Shown: positions 6,868 to 13,676 of the stretch, in pieces
Numbering within the stretch: the stretch's first letter is position 1
Layout: every line of letters starts with the position of its first letter
From: UBA937 sp031549725
GTDB taxonomy: Bacteria; Spirochaetota; Spirochaetia; Treponematales; Breznakiellaceae
Assembly: GCA_031549725.1 (NCBI GenBank)
Contig: JAVBPH010000064.1
Span: forward strand, 1-31,300
Length of the DNA stretch: 31,300 bases
Direction: 5' to 3'
The notes under the pieces: model-generated
Seen by the model: only the letters and a program-made list of their open reading frames with translations
What the model was told of the DNA's origin: nothing
Database searches by the model: none
Made by a program: the position numbers and the translations under genes

Positions 6868-9800
6868 TTGCAGCCCTCCTTTCACAATGCAGGCAGCGCA
6901 TGGCTTCGGCCATGGCGGTTAACTTATGGTAACCCAGGACAACCTCGTTGAAGCTGCCCTTCCGTTTATCCAGATCCAGCATGTCCAGGGGATACCGGGC
7001 AAGTTCCGCGGCTTCGTCGTCATCGTATTTAACATGCACATCCACCGCGGGTCCCTTGTTCAGGATTCCCTCTCCTCCCAGGTAACGGTCTATGGCCACC
7101 GCGGCTTTCTTTCCGTCGGCTATAGCCTGGATTACCGTGTCGGGACCCCGGACAATATCGCCCCCGGCGAAGACCCCTTCCATGGTGGTCATCATAGTAT
7201 CCTGGTCTACCGTAAAGGTTCCCCATTTGGTCCGGCCGATATCCGTAGCGGGGATAAACGGCAGGTCCGCATACTGGCTTACCGCGGGGATAACCGTATC
7301 GGCTTCTATGATAAAGGATTCCGCATCCCCGGGAACGGACTTTCTTCTTCCCGAAGCATCAAACTCCCCGAGTTTCATCCTGCTGCATTCCACCCCCTGG
7401 ACATGGCCTTTGCTGTCGCCGATAATACGCAGGGGCTGGGCGAGCAGGATCAATTCGATTCCTTCCTCAACCGCTTCATTCACTTCGCTTTCATATGCGG
7501 GCATTATATTTCTGGTTCTGCGGTATAACAGCCTGACCTTCTTTGCTCCAAGACGCAGGGCGCTCCGGGCCGAATCAACAGCGGTGTTTCCTCCGCCGAT
7601 AACCACCACCCTTTCTCCCATCCCGGTTTCCTGTTTCAGGTTTACCCTTTTCAGGAAATCGATACCGTGGATAACCCCTTCGAGATCCTCCCCGGGGATA
7701 TCCACCCTCTGGGGAATCTGGGTTCCGGTGGAAACGAAGATGGCATCGTAATTCTCCCGGAGATTATCGAAGATGACTTTTTTGCCCACCTCCGTATCCA
7801 GGTAGATGGTCACCCCTTCCTTTTCTATGAGGGCTATCTCATGCTGGAGCACATCCTTGGGAAGCCGGTATTCGGGAATGCCGAATGCCAGGACCCCGCC
7901 GGCGATGTGTTCCGATTCAAATACATCCACCTCATAGCCGATCCGGGCAAGATAATGGGCTGCGGTCAGACCCGCCGCGCCCGCGCCGATTACGGCCACG
8001 CTTTTCCCGTTTTTCGCAAAGACAATATCCTCGTAGGAAGGGCCTTCGTGTTTGTATGCATAGTCCGCAACAAACCGTTTTAAATCGCAGATTGCCACCG
8101 CTTCGTCCATGCTCCGCCTCCGGCATTTGCTTTCGCAGGGCCGTGTGCAGATTCTTCCGCAGACCGCGGGGAAGGGATTTTCCTGGCGGATCAGGTTGTA
8201 GGCATCTATGAAACGTCCCTCCGCCATAAGTGATGTATAGCCTGGAACATTAACGTTTGCCGGGCAGGTGTTCTCGCAGGGAGAAATAAACAATTCCCCG
8301 CAGACCCCGGCACGGCAGTGTTTATAGCGGATGTGTTCAATGAACTCATCCCTGAAATTATTTATGGCGCTGAGGACCGGATTCGGGGCGGTCTGGCCCA
8401 GGCCGCAGACAGCGGTTTCCTTTATGGTTTCCCCCAGCTCAACCAGGAGATCAATATCGGATTCTTCGCCTTGGCCGTGGGTAATCCGTTCCAGTATTTC
8501 CAGCATCCGTTTGGTGCCGATCCGGCAGGCTACGCATTTGCCGCAGGATTCATCCTGGATAAAATCCATAAAATACCGGGCGGTATCCACCATACAGGAA
8601 TCCTCATTCATGGCGATCAGGCCACCGGACCCCATGATAGCCCCCAGGCGTTTGAGCGCGGCATAGTCGGTTGGGGTATTAAGGTTTTCCCGGGTAATGC
8701 AGCCACCGGAGGGACCGCCGATCTGGGCAGCCTTGAATTGTTTTTTCCCCGGAATCCCGCCGCCGATATCAAAGAGGATGCTCCCCAGGGGTATGCCGAT
8801 GGGCACTTCCACGATACCCGTATTGGCGATGTCCCCCGCCAGGGCAAACACCTTGGTGCCCTTGCTCTGCTCGGTCCCGATACCCGCAAACCAGGCCGCG
8901 CCCTTCAGCATGATCGCCGGCACATTGGCAAGGGTTTCCACATTGTTGATGATGGTAGGATCTCCGAAGAGTCCCTTCTGGAACGGGAAGGGCGGTTTCT
9001 GTCTTGGTTCTCCCCGGCGGCCTTCAATGGAATTCATCAGGGCGGTTTCTTCCCCGCAGACAAAAGCCCCGGCGCCTATCCGGATATCCAGATCAAAACT
9101 GAACCCGCTGCCGAATATATTTTTCCCGAGGATACCCCATCCCCGGGCCTGGGCAATGGCCTTTTCCAGCCGGGAAATGGCCAGGGGATATTCCGCCCGG
9201 ACATACACAAACCCGTGCCCCGCACCAATGGCATATGCCCCGATGATCATGCCCTCAATCAGGGAATGGGGATCCCCTTCAATAATGCTCCGGTCCATAA
9301 ATGCACCGGGATCACCCTCGTCGGCATTGCAGACCATGAACTTCCGTTTTCCCGCGGCCTTAAGGCCGGCTTCCCATTTTATCCCCGTGGGGAATCCTGC
9401 GCCCCCCCGGCCCTGAAGCCCCGAGGCTTTTATCTCCTCCACCACCTCCCCGGGTTTTTTCCGGATAAGGGTTTCCAGCACCGCCCGGTAACCGTCCCGG
9501 GCAATATAAGCCTCGATACTGGCATGTTCTATGATACCGCAGTTGCGCAGGGCAATCCGTACTTGCTGGGTAAAGAAAGAAATTTCTTCAATCTTCGGAA
9601 TATGTTTCCTGAGGGATGCATCAAAAAACGTGTATTGCTCAAGAATCCTGCCTTCTCTCAGGTGGGCCCGGATGATCTTTCCGGTATTTTCCGGGGTAAG
9701 CCCGGTGTAAAAAATTCCCTCCGGTTCGATGAGCATTACCGGACCCGCTGCACAGGTTCCCATGCATCCCGTTTCAATCACCAGGGCCTGGTCCTGGAAA

Positions 9801-9964
9801 CCTTCCCGGACCAGAGCTTCGTGAATGGCACTTTCTATCTCCGCACACCCGGAGGACACACAGCCTGCGCCTCCGCAGAGGAGAATCCGGTAGGGGCGGG
9901 CCTGCAGTTTTCCCTGGTAATCATTTTTTATTTTTTCCAAATCGGCCAGACTCTTTATTTTCAC
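6860..9964 (-). CDS. hydB: HydB/NuoF-type flavoprotein subunit fused to a GltD-like NAD(P) oxidoreductase
   Basis: This 1034-residue protein has three parts. Residues 1-110 are a thioredoxin-like [2Fe-2S] domain (C30, C35, C67, C71). Residues about 120-560 are a NuoF-like module with the FMN/NAD(H) loop GRGGAGFPTG (about 185) and a [4Fe-4S] site in CGKCVACRIGTKRM (about 473). From about 575 the usual C-terminal ferredoxin of HydB is replaced by a GltD/NfnB-like module. That module has the Cys-rich entry CENTCPANVNVPGY and CGRICTRPCESKC, an FAD fold VIGAGAAGLTAAHYLAR (about 656), an NAD(P) fold VVVIGGGNTAVDSA (about 784), and GVFAGGDIVRGPDTVIQAI. A final CLHCE ends the chain. NuoF-GltD fusions are known in electron-bifurcating complexes. 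Two pyridine-nucleotide sites suggest coupling of H2, NAD(H) and perhaps NADP(H). It follows hydC after a 131-bp gap containing two palindromes, and CTCC complements just upstream of ATG 9964 give GGAGG. Confidence 0.93.
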   Translation of the reverse strand: MKIKSLADLEKIKNDYQGKLQARPYRILLCGGAGCVSSGCAEIESAIHEALVREGFQDQALVIETGCMGTCAAGPVMLIEPEGIFYTGLTPENTGKIIRAHLREGRILEQYTFFDASLRKHIPKIEEISFFTQQVRIALRNCGIIEHASIEAYIARDGYRAVLETLIRKKPGEVVEEIKASGLQGRGGAGFPTGIKWEAGLKAAGKRKFMVCNADEGDPGAFMDRSIIEGDPHSLIEGMIIGAYAIGAGHGFVYVRAEYPLAISRLEKAIAQARGWGILGKNIFGSGFSFDLDIRIGAGAFVCGEETALMNSIEGRRGEPRQKPPFPFQKGLFGDPTIINNVETLANVPAIMLKGAAWFAGIGTEQSKGTKVFALAGDIANTGIVEVPIGIPLGSILFDIGGGIPGKKQFKAAQIGGPSGGCITRENLNTPTDYAALKRLGAIMGSGGLIAMNEDSCMVDTARYFMDFIQDESCGKCVACRIGTKRMLEILERITHGQGEESDIDLLVELGETIKETAVCGLGQTAPNPVLSAINNFRDEFIEHIRYKHCRAGVCGELFISPCENTCPANVNVPGYTSLMAEGRFIDAYNLIRQENPFPAVCGRICTRPCESKCRRRSMDEAVAICDLKRFVADYAYKHEGPSYEDIVFAKNGKSVAVIGAGAAGLTAAHYLARIGYEVDVFESEHIAGGVLAFGIPEYRLPKDVLQHEIALIEKEGVTIYLDTEVGKKVIFDNLRENYDAIFVSTGTQIPQRVDIPGEDLEGVIHGIDFLKRVNLKQETGMGERVVVIGGGNTAVDSARSALRLGAKKVRLLYRRTRNIMPAYESEVNEAVEEGIELILLAQPLRIIGDSKGHVQGVECSRMKLGEFDASGRRKSVPGDAESFIIEADTVIPAVSQYADLPFIPATDIGRTKWGTFTVDQDTMMTTMEGVFAGGDIVRGPDTVIQAIADGKKAAVAIDRYLGGEGILNKGPAVDVHVKYDDDEAAELARYPLDMLDLDKRKGSFNEVVLGYHKLTAMAEAMRCLHCERRAAND

Positions 9965-9980
9965 TGTAGCCTCCTCAATG

Positions 9981-10017
9981 AACCTTTTTCAAAACCCGGC
10001 TGGTTTTGGAAAAGGTT
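9981..10017. repeat. short palindromic repeat, CTTTTTCAAAA family, copy 1
   Basis: Arms 9981-9996 and 10002-10017 pair with one mismatch around the loop CGGCT. It lies between hydC and hydB. The same core and loop recur at 17812-17844. Confidence 0.7.
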
Positions 10018-10064
10018 TTCGGAAAACCAGGAAGTACCCGGTCTTTCATCAAAATTCATGGATG

Positions 10065-10093
10065 CTTTTTCAAAATCTGATATTTTGAAAAAG
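10065..10093. repeat. short palindromic repeat, CTTTTTCAAAA family, copy 2
   Basis: Perfect 12-bp arms, CTTTTTCAAAAT (10065-10076) and ATTTTGAAAAAG (10082-10093), flank a 5-base loop. It starts directly after the hydC stop codon, inside the operon. It could attenuate transcription or protect the hydC 3' end, but the family's wide distribution argues against a purely local role. Confidence 0.7.
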
Positions 10094-10095
10094 TT

Positions 10096-10596
10096 CTAAT
10101 ATGAGGACAAAATGCTGTCCAGTTTATTCACGTTCACCTGTTTGTAAACCTTGCCGTCGATCATTATTGCCGGGGCCAGACCGCAGGAACCAATACACCG
10201 GGCTACTTCCAGGGTGAATTTGCCATCCTCCGTGGTGTTCCCCAGGTCCACCCCCAGTTTTTCCTGGAGTCCCTCAATGACCCGTTTGCCTCCCCGGACA
10301 TAACAGGCAGTACCAAGACAGACCCGGATGGTGTGTTCCCCCTTTGGCACGGAAGAGAAAAATGAATAGAACGAAACCACCCCGGAAATTTCCGAAAGGG
10401 GTATATTCATATTTTTGGAAATGAAAACCTGCACTTCCCTGGGCAGGTACCCGTAAATCTCCTGGGCCAGATGCAGTACCTGAATCAGGCTTCCTTCTTT
10501 TCCTTTGTAAAGGTCGATAACATTGGCAATCCGCTCGAAGGCCTGTACCTCCTCTGTGTCCTGGCACCGGGGATCATATTCACTTTGATTGTTCAT
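10096..10596 (-). CDS. hydC: HydC/HndA (NuoE-like) [2Fe-2S] subunit of the hydrogenase
   Basis: This 166-residue protein has a thioredoxin-like NuoE fold. It has an N-terminal helical part (LIQVLHLAQEIYGYLP, about 37-52) and a [2Fe-2S] site with C93 and C98 in RVCLGTACYVRGG and C134 and C138 in VARCIGSCGLAPA. Length and motifs match the 24-kDa subunit of complex I and HndA of NADP-reducing hydrogenases. It passes electrons between the HydB flavin and the other clusters. It is the first gene of the operon. AAGGAGGAAG lies about 5 bases upstream of ATG 10596, giving a firm start. The downstream gap contains two hairpins, which might set the ratio between HydC and the other subunits. Confidence 0.93.
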   Translation of the reverse strand: MNNQSEYDPRCQDTEEVQAFERIANVIDLYKGKEGSLIQVLHLAQEIYGYLPREVQVFISKNMNIPLSEISGVVSFYSFFSSVPKGEHTIRVCLGTACYVRGGKRVIEGLQEKLGVDLGNTTEDGKFTLEVARCIGSCGLAPAIMIDGKVYKQVNVNKLDSILSSY

Positions 10597-10629
10597 TGTC
10601 TTCCTCCTTGAAAGTAATCTGCTGCAAAC

Positions 10630-10672
10630 TTTTCTCTCTATTTTTATAATAAGGCTAAAATGTGAGAGAAAA
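10630..10672 (-). promoter_or_regulatory. dyad operator overlapping the hydrogenase operon promoter
   Basis: TTTTCTCTC (10630-10638) and GAGAGAAAA (10664-10672) are perfect 9-bp inverted arms. An inner TTTTT/AAAAT continues the symmetry about position 10651. The centre holds TTATTATAA on the minus strand, a plausible -10 region about 50 bp upstream of ATG 10596. No consensus -35 is visible. A repressor or redox-responsive regulator site is plausible. It does not match the Rex consensus. Confidence 0.4.
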
Positions 10673-10754
10673 ATGAGGATTTTTCATACTGTTTTTTCCT
10701 TCATACATAATTTTTTACGGGTTTTATCACATTTTCATCACAATTTTAATTCAC

Positions 10755-10880
10755 AGGCGGGTTTCATACCCTCTGTATGCTTTCGCGTACGAGCTTTAGG
10801 GCTATTCTTTGAAGCAACAAGGAAATTGTTTTGCGTGTATTAAAACCGCAGATAATCCTTGCCTTACAGAACCAACATAC
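10755..10880. repeat. REPIN/MITE-like intergenic element, copy B (one end degenerate)
   Basis: The element shares several features with 3724-3884 in the same order: a GCGGGTTTNATACC start, a palindrome at 10771-10790 (TATGCTTTCGCGTA), a GTATTAAAA block, and the identical 16-mer CCTTACAGAACCAACA (10862-10877). The far-end inverted repeat seen in copy A is not recognisable. It fills much of the 458-bp gap 10597-11054, which otherwise contains the hydrogenase promoter and a long hairpin. Confidence 0.55.
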
Positions 10881-10942
10881 ACGTTGCTTGCAGCGGGGTT
10901 GTTGATTTCCGGTTTTTGAGGACAATTGGGGGGATTATTGTA

Positions 10943-10991
10943 TAAGGAACCCCTGATTAATACCCAAAGAGGATTAATCAGGGGTTCCTTA
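10943..10991. terminator. 19-bp perfect hairpin downstream of the chemoreceptor gene
   Basis: Arms 10943-10961 and 10973-10991 are perfectly complementary over 19 bp with an 11-base loop. The hairpin lies 63 bp beyond the mcp stop codon and upstream of the hydrogenase promoter. No strong T-run follows on the minus strand, so it may be a weak or Rho-assisted terminator or an mRNA 3'-end stabiliser. Confidence 0.45.
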
Positions 10992-11054
10992 GGCATGAAG
11001 GATAATTACCCAAAAACAAACAGCTTTTCATCGAAGCCAAATCCCATGGCCTGT

Positions 11055-12926
11055 CTATTCCACCGTAAACTTGGCCACTTCCTGTACGAGAACCTGGATA
11101 TTCTCCCGGGTTTCCCGGGTGATGCCGTCCACCTTCGTCACCGCCTGGTTTACCTGATCCGCCCGGGAGGCCATTTCGTTCATTCTGTTCTGCAGTTCAC
11201 CGGTACCCGTTTCCAGATTCCGCCCTTCCTCGGCGATCTGCCGGCTGCCGCTGAGCATTTCACCGGATCCGTCCTGGACCTGCCTGGTAATGTCGTTAAG
11301 GGACCCCATCATCTCAAGGATTTGTTTGCTTCCGGAATTTTGTTCTTCCATTGCGTTTTTGATGGATACCACCTGTTCCGATACAATCTGTACACTGGAT
11401 TCAATTGCTTCAAACTTACCCATTACTCCGCCGGTACTTTTGGTAATCTTATCGATGCTGCCCTTAATCTTCTTGAGTACCGTACTGATGGTTTTGCTCT
11501 GCTCCGAAGAATTTTCCGCCAGTTTCCTGATTTCATCGGCGACCACCGCAAACCCCTTGCCGGCTTCCCCGGCATGTGCCGCTTCAATAGCCGCGTTCAT
11601 GGAAAGAAGATTTGTCTGGGACGCGATATTTTCCATAACCGCATTGATTTCCAGGAGTCCCTCGGACTCAGCGGAAATTGTCCGGATATCCTCGGCTACT
11701 TCGGCCAAACCGTTCCGCCCGATTCCGGAAGCTTCCGCAAGTTCCTTTATGCTGGCGGTTCCCTTTTCAAGGGTCACCGCCACGGACTGGATGTTTGCCA
11801 TCATCTCCTCCACCGCCGCACTGGACTGGGCCACATTCCCGCCCTGTACTTCCACATGATTGTTAAGTTTTTGGATATTCTCGGTTACCTTTCCCATGAC
11901 CGCGTTTGTCTCAGTGACGGATGCGCTTTGGCTTACCACCTTGCCTTTGATATTCTGGATATTGTCGGTAATCTGGTTCATTGCTGCGGCGGTGTCGGTC
12001 ATGTTGCCCGCTAGATCTTCACCGATACCGGACAGGTTATGGGTTTGGTTTTTAATAGTAATAATAAGATCCTTAATCTGCCCCAGGATACGGTTGAAGA
12101 AAGAAGCAACATCGCCTATTTCATTTTTCCGGTTTATATCGACTTTTATGCTGAGGTTTGTTTTCCCTCCGGAAAATACAGTCTGGAGAACCGCCGCGGT
12201 TTTGCAGAGGGGATTTACAATGAAAATCTGCATATACACCAGGTTGAACACGGCCATTGCCATGACAATGGCAATGGCTGCCAGCATCATGGCTGAAACG
12301 GCATTCTGGACCGATACCATTTCGTTGACATTAGCTTCGGTCCGGGCAAACACCTTCTGCTGGAACTCATCCATGGGGGCCATTATTTTTCTTGTTTCGT
12401 TGATGTACTCATTGCTGAATACAAGGCTGATCGCCAGTTCCCGGTCGGGTGTTCCTTGGACGGTATAGTTCCCCGCGGTATCCTTGAAAATCCCCTTGAC
12501 AGCGTTCATTGCCTCAACTTCCAGTGAAACCAGGGCATCGGATAATTGGTTGGCCTTTTCCACCAGGGCAAATTCTTCTCCGGTAATGCCATATTCCTTC
12601 AATAATTCCAGAAGTACCCGCTTTTCTCCGGGGGCAATCCAGGTATCCCCTGAACGGGGGTCCTGGCCGTTGCGGACAGACAGAACCTTATTGTATGCTG
12701 CCTCCGCCTCGGGCGCGCCGGTGGCGGCATAAACCCGGACCTGCCGGGTCAGTTCCTCGGAACTTGCCCGCAGTTCGTCCACCAGGAGCATACTGTAGAA
12801 CCTGTTATCCGCAGCCCGGCGGACGTCCATATTTTTCTGAATGAGATAACCAAAAACAACTGCCGTAAAAATAATAAGAACGATGATTGCGAGGTTAATA
12901 ATCCCCACTGATTTCCTGATGGTCAT
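11055..12926 (-). CDS. methyl-accepting chemotaxis protein
   Basis: This 623-residue membrane chemoreceptor has TM1 at about 9-29 and a periplasmic helical sensor region of about 180 residues. TM2 lies at about 210-236 and a HAMP-like linker at about 237-290. The cytoplasmic coiled coil has its signalling tip at about 433-470 (IASQTNLLSMNAAIEAAHAG then KGFAVVADEIRKLAEN). This tip contacts CheA and CheW, and the flanking helices carry the methylation sites. The helical sensor region shows no PAS or Cache signature that I can recognise, so the ligand is unknown; a four-helix-bundle type is likely. AGGAAGGG lies about 9 bases upstream of ATG 12926. It is a single-gene unit, bounded upstream by a 750-bp gap and downstream by a long hairpin. 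Its position beside the hydrogenase operon suggests, but does not show, energy- or H2-related taxis. Confidence 0.93.
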   Translation of the reverse strand: MTIRKSVGIINLAIIVLIIFTAVVFGYLIQKNMDVRRAADNRFYSMLLVDELRASSEELTRQVRVYAATGAPEAEAAYNKVLSVRNGQDPRSGDTWIAPGEKRVLLELLKEYGITGEEFALVEKANQLSDALVSLEVEAMNAVKGIFKDTAGNYTVQGTPDRELAISLVFSNEYINETRKIMAPMDEFQQKVFARTEANVNEMVSVQNAVSAMMLAAIAIVMAMAVFNLVYMQIFIVNPLCKTAAVLQTVFSGGKTNLSIKVDINRKNEIGDVASFFNRILGQIKDLIITIKNQTHNLSGIGEDLAGNMTDTAAAMNQITDNIQNIKGKVVSQSASVTETNAVMGKVTENIQKLNNHVEVQGGNVAQSSAAVEEMMANIQSVAVTLEKGTASIKELAEASGIGRNGLAEVAEDIRTISAESEGLLEINAVMENIASQTNLLSMNAAIEAAHAGEAGKGFAVVADEIRKLAENSSEQSKTISTVLKKIKGSIDKITKSTGGVMGKFEAIESSVQIVSEQVVSIKNAMEEQNSGSKQILEMMGSLNDITRQVQDGSGEMLSGSRQIAEEGRNLETGTGELQNRMNEMASRADQVNQAVTKVDGITRETRENIQVLVQEVAKFTVE

Positions 12927-12972
12927 TGTGCTACCCTTCCTAAATTGAATAAGGACAAAATCCTTTTATCAA

Positions 12973-13006
12973 TCCGGCGGGGATCCTATCAATATGCCCC
13001 GCCGGA
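12973..13006. other. GC-rich stem-loop upstream of the chemoreceptor gene
   Basis: Perfect 10-bp arms, TCCGGCGGGG (12973-12982) and CCCCGCCGGA (12997-13006), flank a 14-base loop, 47 bp upstream of the mcp start. It may be a leader structure. The remaining gap up to 13440 is AT-rich and, apart from the palindrome at 13173, shows nothing I can identify. Confidence 0.35.
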
Positions 13007-13172
13007 AACTTCCTGTTTGTCCGGACATTTCTATCCCCGTTGTACTTCAGGGGAAGTGCAAATACGAAAAGAACCACAACAATGTTTCAGTTAATTAATT
13101 ATTTTTAATCCACTCAATAGATAGAATATAATCCTTTTTATGATAAATAAGAAAAAAAAGATTAATAATCGA

Positions 13173-13204
13173 GGCTTTTCAAAATATCAGATTTTGAAAA
13201 AACC
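13173..13204. repeat. short palindromic repeat, CTTTTTCAAAA family, copy 3 (imperfect)
   Basis: GGCTTTTCAAAAT and ATTTTGAAAAAACC pair imperfectly around a short loop. A second near-palindrome, CCTGCAATTTGCAGG, follows at 13203-13217. It lies in the divergent gap between the chemoreceptor and the ATPase gene, so it is not a 3'-end terminator here. Confidence 0.55.
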
Positions 13205-13455
13205 TGCAATTTGCAGGCAAATTTAATTGTGTATGTACCGGGATGATGAATACTATAGAAGAAAACGGCAAAAAGATTTCCATTTCGGGATAATTTAAAA
13301 ACTGATACTTCATTACCAGTGTTAAATATTTTTATAAATACATATTTCTTTTCAGATTCCTGGGATGCTTCGAAGGCCTCAGCACAAGTAACTTCAGGGT
13401 CCGGAGATTCCCGGAACCTACCTCTGGGGACCTCTTATAATGGAACAAAAACAGT

Positions 13456-13484
13456 TTGACACCCCTTGCCGTAAAAGATATTGT
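13456..13484 (+). promoter_or_regulatory. candidate promoter upstream of the P-type ATPase
   Basis: A perfect TTGACA (13456-13461) is separated by exactly 17 bases from TATTGT (13479-13484). A start near 13491 would leave a leader of about 185 bases before the ATPase ATG, containing two short open frames. Confidence 0.4.
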
Positions 13485-13504
13485 GTAATATGGATGAATA
13501 ATCA

Positions 13505-13645
13505 GTGCCCAAAAAAGAATGGTTGCGGATTAATTTAACCTTGCCCGGTGAACCGCCCCGGTTACTATTGGGCAATCAATGTGGTTGCTCCCTGATAAAA
13601 GAAAGTATGAAGAAGTATTCCGAAAAATCTCTGATGAAATTTTAG
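13505..13645 (+). CDS. possible 46-residue ORF or gene fragment upstream of the ATPase
   Basis: From GTG 13505 a 46-codon frame reads MPKKEWLRINLTLPGEPPRL and ends with TAG at 13643-13645. The beginning looks protein-like, with alternating hydrophobic residues as in small ribbon-helix-helix proteins, but I recognise no family. A second frame (ATG 13579 to TGA 13680) overlaps it and ends in an ATGA overlap with the ATPase start. The two frames may be halves of one frameshifted gene, or chance. Confidence 0.2.
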   Translation: MPKKEWLRINLTLPGEPPRLLLGNQCGCSLIKESMKKYSEKSLMKF

Positions 13646-13676
13646 AGGTCAACATAAATCGACAGGAATGGCAATT

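Noticed and set aside
8318..10099. A 593-codon open frame on the plus strand opposite hydB.
   Set aside because: It is a shadow of the well-supported NuoF-type gene; the translated sequence shows no recognisable domain.
10926..12014. A 362-codon plus-strand frame opposite the chemoreceptor gene.
   Set aside because: It covers the long hairpin and the conserved signalling domain in antisense; no ribosome site or domain is visible.
13400..13434. About 35 bp resembling the end of the beta-helix gene tails (TCCGGAGATTCCCG and following bases).
   Set aside because: The match is short and gapped, and neighbouring sequence does not align, so a gene remnant cannot be supported.
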